A stretch of 64,000 nucleotides of DNA from Arthrobacter sp. PvP023 (GCF_017832975.1 NZ_JAFIBI010000001.1:1860001-1924000), one strand, 5' to 3'; shown: positions 7,857 to 16,380, counted from the stretch's first letter. The notes: generated from the sequence alone by a model not told the origin. Numbers and translations: made by a program.

Positions 7857-8978
7857 GTGACTGCTCAAACCGCCTCTGTCCGCCTGGACCTCCACCAGGA
7901 CGTCGCCCTCCTCACCGCTGCGCTCATCGACATCAACAGCGTCTCGGCTAACGAGAAGGAACTGGCTGACGCCGTCGAACACGCCCTGCTGAAGATTCCG
8001 CAGCTCAAGATCGTCCGGGACGGCGACTCCATCATTGCCCGTACCGACCTCGGCCGCCCGGAGCGGGTCATCCTGGCCGGGCACCTGGATACGGTGCCCC
8101 TGCCGACCACCGAAGGGGCACTGGGCACCGTCCCATCGTTCTGGCCGTCCGGCGCGCCGGGGGAAGGGCTGCTGTACGGCCGCGGCACCACGGACATGAA
8201 AGGCGGAGTCGCGGTGCAGCTGGCACTGGCGGCAACAATGTTCGACGGCGGCGCGGAACCGAGCAAGGACGTCACCTTCGTGTTCTACGACCATGAGGAA
8301 GTGGAAGCGGTGAAGAGCGGACTCGGGCGCCTGGTCCGAAACCATGGCGAGCTCCTGAACGGCGACTTTGCCATCCTGCTGGAGCCGACACACGGGACTG
8401 TGGAAGGTGGATGCAACGGCACCATGCGCTTCGAGGCAACCACCGTCGGCGAAGCTGCGCATTCCGCCCGGGCCTGGATGGGCAGCAACGCCATCCACGC
8501 CGCGGCCCCTATCCTCGCCAGGCTGGCCGCCTATGAACCGGCCACCATCAATGTGGACGGCCTGGACTACCGCGAAAGCCTCAATGCGGTGAAGATCAAC
8601 GGAGGCACGGCCGGCAATGTCATCCCCGACCGTTGCGTGGTGGAAATCAACTACCGCTTTGCTCCGGACAAGACCCCGGAACAGGCGGAAGCCCACGTTC
8701 GGGATCTTCTCGAGGGGTTCGACGTCGTCAAAACGGACAGTGCCGCCGGCGCGCGGCCCGGCCTGAACCATCCGGCCGCCGCGTCCTTCGTGGCCGCGGT
8801 CGGCGCGGAACCGAAACCCAAATACGGCTGGACCGACGTCGCACGTTTCAGCGAGCTGGGTATCCCTGCCGTGAACTTCGGCCCGGGCGATCCTCTGCTG
8901 GCGCATAAGGATAACGAGCACGTCGACGCCGACGCGATCCGCGAATGCCTTCGGGCGCTTCGGACGTGGCTGGGCTGA
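7857..8978 (+). CDS. dapE: succinyl-diaminopimelate desuccinylase
   Basis: This 373-residue M20-family metallohydrolase cleaves N-succinyl-LL-DAP to LL-DAP and succinate. Metal and catalytic residues are visible: H76 and D78 in ILAGHLDTVPLP, D113 in GTTDMKGG, the E147-E148 pair in YDHEEVEA, and a late histidine in LLAHKDNEHVD. The GTG start has no Shine-Dalgarno but has a TAGACT box at the leaderless distance. With dapC and dapD, three steps of one pathway lie within 8.3 kb. It converges on gluD with a shared terminator. Confidence 0.93.
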   Translation: MTAQTASVRLDLHQDVALLTAALIDINSVSANEKELADAVEHALLKIPQLKIVRDGDSIIARTDLGRPERVILAGHLDTVPLPTTEGALGTVPSFWPSGAPGEGLLYGRGTTDMKGGVAVQLALAATMFDGGAEPSKDVTFVFYDHEEVEAVKSGLGRLVRNHGELLNGDFAILLEPTHGTVEGGCNGTMRFEATTVGEAAHSARAWMGSNAIHAAAPILARLAAYEPATINVDGLDYRESLNAVKINGGTAGNVIPDRCVVEINYRFAPDKTPEQAEAHVRDLLEGFDVVKTDSAAGARPGLNHPAAASFVAAVGAEPKPKYGWTDVARFSELGIPAVNFGPGDPLLAHKDNEHVDADAIRECLRALRTWLG

Positions 8979-9005
8979 CATCCGCTGGCCTCAGACGACA
9001 TAGAG

Positions 9006-9035
9006 AAGGCCCGGATCCTTGCGGATCCGGGCCTT
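9006..9035. terminator. convergent terminator between dapE and gluABCD
   Basis: AAGGCCCGGATCC pairs perfectly with GGATCCGGGCCTT around a TTGC loop (13-bp stem). On the plus strand CAATGTTTT follows. It probably serves both transcripts. Confidence 0.8.
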
Positions 9036-9051
9036 CAATGTTTTCCAGGAT

Positions 9052-9897
9052 TTACTTGGCAGCGGTCTCAACCAAGGCTGGCTCGGCCTTGGCAACGCCG
9101 CCGGCGGCCTTCTTGGAGCCGCGGCGTTCGATCCAGATAGCCAGTCGGGACACTGACAGGTTGATCAGAATGTAAATGGCCGCGCCAACGAAGAATGCCG
9201 AAAAGAGCAGGCTCGGTTCCAGGTCGGAAATCAGCTTGACCTTACGCAGCAGTTCCTCGTACGCCACGATGTAGCCCAGTGAGGTGTCCTTGAGCAGGAC
9301 CACCAGTTGTGCGATCAACGAGGGAAGCATGCGCCGGATGGCCTGCGGGAACTCGACGGACAGCCGTGACTGAAAGCTTCGCAGGCCGATGGCAAGTCCG
9401 GCTTCGCGCTGGCCCTTGGGCAGGGACTGGATCCCGGCGCGCAGGATTTCGGAGAAGATCGCCGCGTTGTACAGCACCAGGCCCGACACGACGGCCACGT
9501 AGGGACTCGTGGCGAAGACCAGCAGCACGAACAGGATCATCAGGACCACCGGCATGCCGCGGAGGAATTCCAGTACCACCTGCGTGGGGATGCGGATCCA
9601 CGGAATGAGCGAAATGCGGAGCAGGCACAGAGCCACACCCAGCGGGAATGCAATGACAGCAGCAACCGCCGCGGCCTGCAGGGTGGCGAGAACGCCGAGT
9701 CCCAGCTGGGTCCAGACGTCCCTGGCATACTCATTGACGAACACGGCCCACCGGTCAGCGTCGAAGATGCCCTGGCTGGAAAGGATGACCACCGCGCCTA
9801 TAACGCCGCCGGCGATGACGATGGAACCGACTACTGAGCCAATGAGGGAGATTCGCCGGGCTTTGGGTCCGGGAACGTCGTACAGAACTGAAGTCAT
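9052..9897 (-). CDS. gluD: amino acid ABC transporter permease (GluD-like)
   Basis: The 281-residue inner-membrane permease has several hydrophobic segments and the HisM-type EAA loop (EILRAGIQSLPKGQREAGLAIGL). It is the last gene of a four-gene importer matching the corynebacterial gluABCD glutamate system in order and type. Its ATG overlaps the gluC stop (ATGA), which indicates translational coupling. The C-terminal tail (RRGSKKAAGGVAKAEPALVETAAK) is cytoplasmic and of unknown role. Glutamate specificity is inferred from gene order; other polar amino acids are possible. Confidence 0.85.
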   Translation of the reverse strand: MTSVLYDVPGPKARRISLIGSVVGSIVIAGGVIGAVVILSSQGIFDADRWAVFVNEYARDVWTQLGLGVLATLQAAAVAAVIAFPLGVALCLLRISLIPWIRIPTQVVLEFLRGMPVVLMILFVLLVFATSPYVAVVSGLVLYNAAIFSEILRAGIQSLPKGQREAGLAIGLRSFQSRLSVEFPQAIRRMLPSLIAQLVVLLKDTSLGYIVAYEELLRKVKLISDLEPSLLFSAFFVGAAIYILINLSVSRLAIWIERRGSKKAAGGVAKAEPALVETAAK

Positions 9898-10544
9898 CGG
9901 GCGATCGCCACCTTACGTTCGACATAGTGGGCAAGGAGGCCGAGCGGCACCGTCAGCAGCAGGTAGAAGAATGCGACGCCGATCAGCACCCACATCACCG
10001 CGTCGCCGCGCGAGTTGGAGAGCTGCAGGCCATAACCGAACAGCTCGAGAACGAAGAAGGCGCCGGCCACGGAGGAGTTTTTCACGAGGGCGATGAGAAT
10101 GTTGATCAGGGGCGGGACCACCGTCCTGAGTGCCTGGGGCAGGACAATCAGGCCCAGGACCTGCGCGAAGGTCATGCCGATGCTGCGGGCGGCCTCAGCC
10201 TGGCCAACGGCGACGCTGTTCACGCCGGAGCGTACGGCCTCGGCCACGAAGGCGGCTGTGTAACCGCTCAACGCGATAATGGCGGCCACTTCGAACTGGT
10301 CGAATTTAACGCCCAGGCGCGGCAGCACGATGGCCGAGAAGAAAAAGATGATGGTGAGCGGGGTGTTCCTGGCGACTTCCACATAGAACATGCTGAAGCC
10401 GCGAAGCGCCGCCACGGGTGAAACTCGCATGGCGGCCAGGATCGTGCCGAAGACCAGGGCGATGATACCGGAGACGGCGGCCAGGAAGAGTGTGCGGAGG
10501 AAACCGTCCCAATACTGCGGGAGGCTTTCGATGATGACGTCCAT
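9894..10544 (-). CDS. gluC: amino acid ABC transporter permease (GluC-like)
   Basis: The 216-residue permease of the HisQM/GlnP class carries EAVRSGVNSVAVGQAEAARSIGM as its EAA coupling loop. It should pair with GluD to form the heteromeric channel. ATG is preceded by AAGGA. A perfect 17-bp inverted repeat separates it from gluB, which may set the ratio of binding protein to permease. Confidence 0.87.
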   Translation of the reverse strand: MDVIIESLPQYWDGFLRTLFLAAVSGIIALVFGTILAAMRVSPVAALRGFSMFYVEVARNTPLTIIFFFSAIVLPRLGVKFDQFEVAAIIALSGYTAAFVAEAVRSGVNSVAVGQAEAARSIGMTFAQVLGLIVLPQALRTVVPPLINILIALVKNSSVAGAFFVLELFGYGLQLSNSRGDAVMWVLIGVAFFYLLLTVPLGLLAHYVERKVAIAR

Positions 10545-10588
10545 GATGTCCTTCGGCGACGGCGGAACTAGGGGCGGAACCTGCGGAT

Positions 10589-10628
10589 GGTGGTTGCCGG
10601 CGGACCTGCACGTCCGCCGGCAACCACC
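10589..10628 (-). repeat. 17-bp perfect hairpin between gluB and gluC
   Basis: GGTGGTTGCCGGCGGAC and GTCCGCCGGCAACCACC form a perfect stem around a 6-base loop in the intercistronic gap. No U-run follows on the minus strand. It therefore looks like a processing or mRNA-stabilising element that protects the upstream gluB message, or a partial attenuator, rather than a full terminator. Confidence 0.75.
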
Positions 10629-10637
10629 GGATGCCCG

Positions 10638-11525
10638 TTAGTAGCGGTCGATAGTCGGGAGGTCCGGCACGGTCTTGATGACCTTGCCGGCGGTAGCTTC
10701 CCAGGCCTTCTTGTACGTGTCGTCCTTGGCGAAGCCTTCGAGCTGGTCGTTGATCCAGTTACGGAAAACGGTGTCGTCCTTCTTCAGGCCGATGCCGTAA
10801 GGCTCCTTGGTGAAGGTCTCTTCCGAGGCGAGCTTGAAGGCTTCAGGTTCCTTGTCCACGTATCCGGCGAGGATCACGTTGTCCGTGGTCACGGCAACTA
10901 CCTGCTTGTTGCGCAGCGGCTCCAGGCAGGCGGTGTAGTTGGCAGCCGGGACAAGCTCGGCGCCGTACTTGTCCACGATGGTCTTGGCCGGGGTGGAGCC
11001 GGTCACGGAGCAGACCTTCTTGCCCTTGACGTCTTCGGGCTTGGTGATGGAGTTGTCGTCCTTATTCACCAGCAGCGCCTGGCCGGCCTCGTAGTAGGGG
11101 CCCGCGAAGGAGACCTTCTGCTTGCGGGCGTCATTGATGGTGTAAGTAGCCACGACGATGTCAACGCGACCCTGCTCAATGAACGGTTCGCGGTTCGCGG
11201 AAACAGTTTCCACCCATTCGATCTTGTCGGCGGCGATTCCCAGCTTGGCGGCGATGGCTTTGCCGATTTCGACGTCGAAGCCGACCGGCTTTCCGTCCAG
11301 GCCCTTCTGGCCGAACAGCGGCTGGTCGAACTTGGTACCGATGGTGATCTTGCCGGCTGAGGACAGCTTGGCCATGGTCGTGTCGGCCGCAAAGCTCGGC
11401 TTCTCCGCAACCGGAGGGTTCGTGGTTGACGAACCCCCGCCGCCACCGCACGCGCTCAGGGTGAGTGCGAGGGCCGCTGATGCGGCAACCACAAAGGACT
11501 TTCGTCGGGTCATAAATGCCTTCAT
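10638..11525 (-). CDS. gluB: glutamate-type ABC transporter substrate-binding lipoprotein
   Basis: The 295-residue protein has an N-terminal lipoprotein signal ending in the lipobox LTLSAC, then a Gly/Ser linker and a periplasmic-binding fold of the SBP_bac_3 type (KITIGTKFDQPLFGQKGLDGKPVGFDVEIGK region). It is membrane-tethered and captures substrate for GluC/GluD. The second in-frame ATG (11525) is chosen because AAAGG lies about 8 bases upstream; an ATG 15 bases earlier lacks this. It is the second gene of the operon, with 69 bp after gluA. Confidence 0.9.
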   Translation of the reverse strand: MKAFMTRRKSFVVAASAALALTLSACGGGGGSSTTNPPVAEKPSFAADTTMAKLSSAGKITIGTKFDQPLFGQKGLDGKPVGFDVEIGKAIAAKLGIAADKIEWVETVSANREPFIEQGRVDIVVATYTINDARKQKVSFAGPYYEAGQALLVNKDDNSITKPEDVKGKKVCSVTGSTPAKTIVDKYGAELVPAANYTACLEPLRNKQVVAVTTDNVILAGYVDKEPEAFKLASEETFTKEPYGIGLKKDDTVFRNWINDQLEGFAKDDTYKKAWEATAGKVIKTVPDLPTIDRY

Positions 11526-11594
11526 GACATTACCTTTCATTGGCGGCCACTGTGGTGGCCTGGGTGCGAACTGAGTTGGTGCGGTCTTGGGGAA

Positions 11595-12350
11595 TCAGTG
11601 AGTGAGGAGCTTGGAGAGGAAATCCTTGGCGCGGGTGCTCTGCGGGTTCGTGAAGAATTCCTCGGGCGTCGAATCCTCGACGATCTGGCCGTCCGCCATG
11701 AACACCACGCGGTCAGCGGCTTTACGGGCGAAGCCCATTTCGTGGGTGACCACGATCATGGTCATCCCTTCCTTGGCCAGCTGGATCATGACGTCAAGGA
11801 CTTCGTTGATCATCTCCGGGTCAAGGGCCGAGGTGGGCTCGTCAAAGAGCATGACCTTCGGCTTCATGGCCAGGGCGCGGGCAATGGCCACGCGCTGCTG
11901 CTGGCCGCCGGAGAGCTGTGCCGGCAGCTTGGGTGCCTGGTGTCCGACGCCGACGCGTTCCAGCAGTGCCATGGCGTCCTTGTCGGCCTGCGCCTTGGGC
12001 ACACCTTTAACCTTGATCGGCCCCAGGGTGACGTTCTCGAGGATCGTCTTGTGGGCAAAGAGATTGAAGGACTGGAACACCATTCCGACGTCGGCCCGCA
12101 GCTTGGCGAGTTCCTTGCCTTCCTCCGGGAGTTCCTTACCGTCGATGGCGATCTTGCCGTCATCGATCGTCTCCAGACGGTTGATGGCCCGGCAGAGAGT
12201 CGATTTACCGGAACCGGACGGTCCGATGACCACAACAACTTCGCCCTTGCGGACGTTGAGGTTGATGTCCTTCAGTACGTGCAGCTGGCCGTAGTGCTTG
12301 TTCACGGCTTTCAGGGAGACGAGCGCATCGCCGGGCACTTGAGTAGTCAT
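11595..12350 (-). CDS. gluA: amino acid ABC transporter ATP-binding protein (GluA-like)
   Basis: The 251-residue ATPase energises the GluBCD importer. It contains Walker [10 protein letters not shown], signature LSGGQQQR, Walker [13 protein letters not shown] and the switch histidine in [12 protein letters not shown] at 12350 is preferred over one 21 bases upstream because TAGATT stands 7 bases before it, consistent with leaderless transcription. It is first in the operon and diverges from the LOG-family gene over 164 bp. Confidence 0.92.
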   Translation of the reverse strand: MTTQVPGDALVSLKAVNKHYGQLHVLKDINLNVRKGEVVVVIGPSGSGKSTLCRAINRLETIDDGKIAIDGKELPEEGKELAKLRADVGMVFQSFNLFAHKTILENVTLGPIKVKGVPKAQADKDAMALLERVGVGHQAPKLPAQLSGGQQQRVAIARALAMKPKVMLFDEPTSALDPEMINEVLDVMIQLAKEGMTMIVVTHEMGFARKAADRVVFMADGQIVEDSTPEEFFTNPQSTRAKDFLSKLLTH

Positions 12351-12363
12351 AAGAGAGAATCTA
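12351..12363 (-). promoter_or_regulatory. -10 box of gluABCD, leaderless
   Basis: TAGATT on the minus strand is 7 bases from the ATG of gluA. A TTGCCG lies 21 bases further upstream, too far to be a standard -35. Confidence 0.45.
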
Positions 12364-12502
12364 GCGAACATTAGCGGGATATGACGGCAATCACTCCAAC
12401 TTCATGCAGATCGTAATTCAAGAGATACCTGCAGGTCAGCGCCCCGGGTGCCCGCTGCTGCGGGTTCGGACGTGCCGGACGGTCGGGCTTGTCGAACCGC
12501 GC

Positions 12503-12514
12503 TAGCCTTGGTGG
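12503..12514 (+). promoter_or_regulatory. -10 box of the LOG-family gene, leaderless
   Basis: TAGCCT is followed by TGGTGG and the ATG. There is no Shine-Dalgarno at a usable distance. Confidence 0.55.
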
Positions 12515-13342
12515 ATGAGTACCGATCCGCAGCCTTCTCCAACTCCAGTACCTCCCATTGCCACCCGCCACAAGGGTCCGCTGGAGCTGCGACGCAAACA
12601 GGCGGCAGTGGAGATGTCGGACCAGCACCTGTTGGACACGAAAGGCCCGGGCCAGTTCGTCCACACAGACCCCTGGCGCGTGCTCAGGATCCAAAGTGAA
12701 TTCGTGGAAGGCTTTGGTGCCCTCGCGGACCTGGGGCCGGCCGTCAGCGTGTTCGGATCCGCCCGCACCAAACCCGGATCCGTCTACTACGAACTGGGCG
12801 TTGAAGTGGGCCGCAAACTGGCGGAAGCGGGAGTTGCCGTTATTACCGGCGGTGGCCCGGGCTCCATGGAGGCGGCCAACAAGGGTGCCGTTCAGGGAAA
12901 CGGCGTCTCCGTGGGGCTCGGCATTGAGCTCCCGTTCGAACAGGGCCTCAACCAGTGGGTGGACCTCGGAATCAACTTCCGCTATTTCTTCGCACGGAAG
13001 ACGATGTTCGTGAAGTATGCCCAGGGCTTTATTGTGCTTCCCGGCGGCCTGGGCACCCTGGACGAACTCTTCGAAGCGATGGTCCTGGTCCAGACCCGGA
13101 AGGTCACCTCGTTCCCCATCGTCCTGCTGGGCACTGCCTTCTGGGGACCCATGATCGACTGGATCAGGGGCACGCTTGTGGAGGACGGGATGATCTCCGA
13201 GAAGGACCTGAGCCTCATCCAGGTGGTCGACGAGCCCGGCCATGCGGTGGACCTGGTCATCCACGGCGCCATCCGCCCGTCGCCGGGAAGCAGCACAGGC
13301 AATGGCGCAGGCGGGCCGAACGGCAATCAGCGGCCGGAATAG
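12515..13342 (+). CDS. LOG family (TIGR00730) protein
   Basis: The 275-residue Rossmann-fold protein carries the LOG signature: GGGPGSMEAANKGA for nucleotide binding, RKTMF, and PGGLGTLDELFE (around residue 175). Homologues hydrolyse nucleotide 5'-monophosphates to free base and ribose 5-phosphate (cytokinin-activating type); the substrate here is unknown. The extra 60 N-terminal residues match the longer actinobacterial forms. A gene of this family lies near dapE in mycobacteria. It has a leaderless start. The C-terminus is Gly/Asn-rich and probably disordered. Confidence 0.85.
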   Translation: MSTDPQPSPTPVPPIATRHKGPLELRRKQAAVEMSDQHLLDTKGPGQFVHTDPWRVLRIQSEFVEGFGALADLGPAVSVFGSARTKPGSVYYELGVEVGRKLAEAGVAVITGGGPGSMEAANKGAVQGNGVSVGLGIELPFEQGLNQWVDLGINFRYFFARKTMFVKYAQGFIVLPGGLGTLDELFEAMVLVQTRKVTSFPIVLLGTAFWGPMIDWIRGTLVEDGMISEKDLSLIQVVDEPGHAVDLVIHGAIRPSPGSSTGNGAGGPNGNQRPE

Positions 13343-13365
13343 CTGCCGCTCCGGTGTCTGGCACG

Positions 13366-13722
13366 ATGGATCCTGTGAGTTTCTTCCTGATATTCCTCGC
13401 CATCGCTTTGATCGGCGCCGCGCTCTTCTTCGGAGCGGATTCCGCGTCGGGCATTTTTCGGCGCCGGCGGTCCGCGGAGTCCGCGCTTTTGGACGGTTTC
13501 GACGAACCCGTGGCCTCGCTTCCCCCGGTGCTGCTTCCGGCCGAGGCGGCGCCTGCCGATGTCGACCGGATCCGTTTTGCCCTGGGGCTGCGCGGATACC
13601 GCATGGATCAGGTTGACCAGGTCCTGGACGACCTCCGGGACCAGCTTGCCGCCAAGGACCACGAAATTGAACGCTTGCGCGCGGAACTCGCGCCCGCGCA
13701 GCCAGGGGAGAGCGGGCCTTGA
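13366..13722 (+). CDS. small membrane protein with DivIVA-type domain
   Basis: The 118-residue protein has one N-terminal transmembrane segment (VSFFLIFLAIALIGAALFF), an RRRR stop-transfer, and a C-terminal DivIVA-domain motif (DRIRFALGLRGYRMDQVDQVL) running into a coiled coil (AAKDHEIERLRAELA). DivIVA-like modules bind curved membrane or scaffold polar growth and cell-wall enzymes. The start could be ATG (13366) or GTG (13375); neither has a strong Shine-Dalgarno. The stop overlaps the TTG start of the next gene, so the two are probably translationally coupled. Confidence 0.75.
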   Translation: MDPVSFFLIFLAIALIGAALFFGADSASGIFRRRRSAESALLDGFDEPVASLPPVLLPAEAAPADVDRIRFALGLRGYRMDQVDQVLDDLRDQLAAKDHEIERLRAELAPAQPGESGP

Positions 13723-15005
13723 GCCAACAGGGCACGTCAGCCGGTCGGGTGGTGCCGGAGGGAAACCAGGGAGTGAATGCCCTGCTGCGTAAACGCATGG
13801 GGTCGGCCGCTGCGCGCGCGGGCCTATGGCCGTGGTGGGCGCAAGTTGCCTGCGTCTACACTGCCGCACGGCTTGTCAGCGCCTGCATCTTCATGGCGGC
13901 CGCCCTGCACCAGGGAGTCAACCCGTGGTTTCCCGCAAAGCCTGATTACTGGAACTTCATCAATATCTGGGACGCCCGCTGGTACGGCGAGGTACTCCGG
14001 AACGGCTACCCGAGTCAGCTTCCCGTGGACGACGGCGGCAACGTCCAGGAGAACGCCTGGGCTTTCTATGCGCTCTTTCCGATGCTCGGGCGGGCAGTCT
14101 CGGCCATGACGGGCATGGACCCCGCGCTGGCCCTCACAGTCATCGCGATGGCTGCCGGGCTGGGTGCCGCGCTGGTGGTGTATCGCCTCTTTCGGCAGAA
14201 AGCCGCCCACCGCACGGCGATGTGGGGTGTGGTCTTCTTTTCCACCTTTCCCGTGGCCGCCGTCCTCCAGGTTCCCTATGCCGAGTCGTTGAACCTTTTG
14301 CTGCTGGCGTCGGCACTGCTCCTGGTCATGCAGAGGCGATATCTGTGGGCTATGCCGGTAGTCGTCCTCATGTGCCTTTCCCGGCCCACGGGGGTTCCGT
14401 TTGCCGCCGTGGCTGGAGGGTTGCTGGCCTACCGTTTGTGGGAGCGCACCCGTCCCGGCATCCGACGCGGCGATGAGGCCCCGGCTCACAGTGGACGGGA
14501 CCTCCTGGGCCTGGCGGGTTTGACCGCAGTCAGCGGACTCGGCGCCCTGATGTGGCCTGCCATCGCCTGGGCCGTCACCGGAGATCCTGCGGCATACACC
14601 AAGACGGAAACCGTCTGGCGCGGCCATGACCTTGTGCCCTTCAAGCCGTGGTTCGACACCGGAATCCAGCTCTTCGGGCCAGCATTGGGGGTGCTGGCTC
14701 CATTCATATTTGTAGCGGCCTTCGGGCTTGTCATGACATCCTCCCCAGTGGCGGCATTGGGGACGGAGCTGCGGCTCTGGTGCGTCTGCTATATGGGTTA
14801 CCTGCTCGTGTTCCTGCATCCCCAGACCAGCACGTTCCGGATGCTTCTGCCACTCTTCCCGCTGGCGCTGAGTGCAGCCCTCATGTCGCGTTCCCGCGCC
14901 TACCGGGGAACCGTGGTCACCATGTTCGTCCTGCTCCAGATCGTCTGGATCGTGTGGCTGTGGGCCTGGGCCCAGCTGCCCGGCGGGGGAGACTACCCGC
15001 CGTGA
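13719..15005 (+). CDS. PIG-V-like integral membrane mannosyltransferase
   Basis: The 428-residue protein has about nine hydrophobic segments and the GT-C pattern near the N-terminus: WDARWYGEVLRNGYP, with the acidic residue in the first extracytoplasmic loop, as in PIG-V/mannosyltransferase family proteins. It probably transfers a sugar from a polyprenyl-phosphate donor to an outer-surface acceptor. It starts with TTG overlapping the upstream stop, with GGGGAG upstream. The donor and acceptor cannot be named from sequence. Confidence 0.75.
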   Translation: MSQQGTSAGRVVPEGNQGVNALLRKRMGSAAARAGLWPWWAQVACVYTAARLVSACIFMAAALHQGVNPWFPAKPDYWNFINIWDARWYGEVLRNGYPSQLPVDDGGNVQENAWAFYALFPMLGRAVSAMTGMDPALALTVIAMAAGLGAALVVYRLFRQKAAHRTAMWGVVFFSTFPVAAVLQVPYAESLNLLLLASALLLVMQRRYLWAMPVVVLMCLSRPTGVPFAAVAGGLLAYRLWERTRPGIRRGDEAPAHSGRDLLGLAGLTAVSGLGALMWPAIAWAVTGDPAAYTKTETVWRGHDLVPFKPWFDTGIQLFGPALGVLAPFIFVAAFGLVMTSSPVAALGTELRLWCVCYMGYLLVFLHPQTSTFRMLLPLFPLALSAALMSRSRAYRGTVVTMFVLLQIVWIVWLWAWAQLPGGGDYPP

Positions 15006-15107
15006 CCCGGGCACGGGCGCTATGACCGCGGCCACAATTTTCCAAGTGATGAAGAAAATCCATCAATTAGCTACAGCCGGGTAATTACAGGATAATAGGG
15101 GTTAAGC

Positions 15108-15155
15108 ATGAACAAATTGCATTCAAAACTGTTCAGCCATGGCGGTTGCTGCTAA
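15108..15155 (+). CDS. 15-codon leader ORF ending Cys-Cys
   Basis: ATG is preceded by AGGGG at 6 bases and opens MNKLHSKLFSHGGCC followed by TAA. The stop codon overlaps the foot of a hairpin (15154-15171) and a second hairpin follows before the DUF3117 gene. Two cysteine codons directly before the stop and next to a stem-loop resemble the cysteine-responsive leader ORFs described in mycobacteria, but no sulfur gene lies immediately downstream. The reading frame is short and could be chance; the architecture is what makes it worth listing. Confidence 0.35.
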   Translation: MNKLHSKLFSHGGCC

Positions 15156-15204
15156 GCCGTCATAGCGGCTTGATTGACGACGCGGCCACAGCCCGCCCGG
15201 GCTG
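15154..15204 (+). other. two hairpins in the DUF3117 5' leader
   Basis: AAGCCG-TCATAG-CGGCTT (15154-15171) is followed by CAGCCC-GCCC-GGGCTG (15189-15204). Neither has a U-run. They lie between the Cys-Cys leader ORF and the GGAGGGGA ribosome binding site, so they could act in attenuation or translational control. Confidence 0.4.
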
Positions 15205-15238
15205 GTAGGTCCTGGGACTATTGGAGGGGATTTTCCTC

Positions 15239-15406
15239 ATGGCGGCTATGAAACCACGCACCGGCGACGGCCCTATGGAAGTAACCAAAGAGGGCCGCAG
15301 CTTGATTATGCGTGTGCCGCTCGAAGGCGGGGGGCGGCTTGTGGTCGAACTTAACGCGGCAGAGGCGGCAAACCTCAAGGAATGCCTCGTCGGCGTTACC
15401 GAATAG
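15239..15406 (+). CDS. DUF3117 family small protein
   Basis: The 55-residue protein is of the length and sequence of the DUF3117 family, highly conserved in actinobacteria (AAMKPRTGDGPMEVTKEGRS, then LVVELNAAEAANLKECL). The fold looks like a small beta sheet plus helix. From memory, the M. tuberculosis member was described as calmodulin-like; its role is not settled. ATG at 15239 is fixed by GGAGGGGA about 8 bases upstream. The leader of more than 200 bp contains a possible peptide ORF and hairpins. A strong terminator follows. Confidence 0.88.
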   Translation: MAAMKPRTGDGPMEVTKEGRSLIMRVPLEGGGRLVVELNAAEAANLKECLVGVTE

Positions 15407-15418
15407 ATTTGCTCTGGT

Positions 15419-15447
15419 AGGGCCCGCGGCTTTTGGCTGCGGGCCCT
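15419..15447. terminator. convergent terminator, DUF3117 gene and O-methyltransferase
   Basis: AGGGCCCGCGGC pairs with GCTGCGGGCCCT (12 bp with one G-T pair) around a TTTTG loop. The right-hand flank is TCCTTATTTCTT on the plus strand, ending in the O-methyltransferase stop. Confidence 0.8.
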
Positions 15448-15450
15448 TCC

Positions 15451-16083
15451 TTATTTCTTGACCGCTACCAACAGGCCGTCACCGGTGGGCAGCATGGCCG
15501 AGGCCAGCCGTTCGTCGTCGCGAATTGCCTTGCCCACTTGGCGAAGAACCACGGTGGTTGAATCCCGGGCCGCCGGGTTGGCTACGCGGTCCTTGTCCAG
15601 GGCGTCGTTGATGACCAGCAGGCCTCCGCGTTTCAGCAGGCGGATGGCCTGCTCGACATACCCCGGGATACCCGGCTTGTCCGCGTCGATGAACACCAGA
15701 TCGTAGGCGCCGTCGGTCAGCCGCGGCAGCACGTCACCGGCACGGCCGGAAATGGTGCGGGTCCGGTTGGCGGGGCTTCCGGCTTCCTGGAAAGCCTCCC
15801 GTGCCGCCCGGAGGTGTTCCACGTCCACGTCGATGGTGGTCAGGACCGCCTGGGGGCCAAGGCCGCGGAGCAGGCAAACACCGGAGACACCGGCTCCTGT
15901 TCCGATTTCCACAGCCGTCTGCGCTTTTGAAGCTGCCGCCAGAACCGTCAGCACCGCTCCCACGCCCGGTCCGACCGGGGTGACGCCCAGCTCAAAGGAA
16001 CGCTCCCGAGCATGCAGCAATACTTCATCCTCGGCAGGCAGATCTTCTGCATAGGACCAGCTCGTGGACTTATCGGCGCTCAT
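15451..16083 (-). CDS. class I SAM-dependent O-methyltransferase
   Basis: The 210-residue enzyme is of the catechol/caffeoyl-CoA O-methyltransferase type. SAM motif I is VEIGTGAGVSGVCLL, and the metal/SAM motif is DLVFIDADKPGI followed by LLVINDALDKDRV. MSADKSTSWSYAEDLP is the natural start; the open frame extends into the intergenic region upstream. It diverges from sigE, as in mycobacteria, where the homologue next to sigE is also an O-methyltransferase. The substrate is unknown. No clear Shine-Dalgarno is present. Confidence 0.85.
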   Translation of the reverse strand: MSADKSTSWSYAEDLPAEDEVLLHARERSFELGVTPVGPGVGAVLTVLAAASKAQTAVEIGTGAGVSGVCLLRGLGPQAVLTTIDVDVEHLRAAREAFQEAGSPANRTRTISGRAGDVLPRLTDGAYDLVFIDADKPGIPGYVEQAIRLLKRGGLLVINDALDKDRVANPAARDSTTVVLRQVGKAIRDDERLASAMLPTGDGLLVAVKK

Positions 16084-16380
16084 GAGGATTCGCTTTCTGG
16101 GCGGCAGGGGATTGTTCCTAACAGCGTACTGTGTCCGGCGGCGCCCGGCCCGGAGGTGACGGCCCGGCAGGCTGTGGCTGCGGTCCGATGTGACGGGCGC
16201 CACTCCTCCGGTCGCCCGGGCAGTGCGGGTTTCCGCCCAAGGCTGAAGACCCCTGATAGTCAGGAAATTCCCAGCCAACTTTGAAATGATGTTAATCCGC
16301 TCATCCAGGAGGTGATCGGCGCCGAAGCACTGGTGTCAGCACCGTCCAGGCGTTAGTACCATCCACGAGGGGAGTGGACG
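16084..16380. promoter_or_regulatory. divergent intergenic region, O-methyltransferase and sigE
   Basis: This 297-bp gap must carry both promoters. On the plus strand the sigE ribosome binding site GAGGGGAG (16367-16374) is clear. A GGAA (16263) and GTT (16291) are present, but the 22-bp spacing is too wide for a standard ECF promoter. On the minus strand TACGCT (16126-16121) could be the methyltransferase -10. I see no other structure. Confidence 0.4.

Noticed and set aside
16263-16293. An ECF-type autoregulatory promoter (GGAA...GTT) for sigE
   Set aside because: The spacing of about 22 bp is too long for the usual 16-17.
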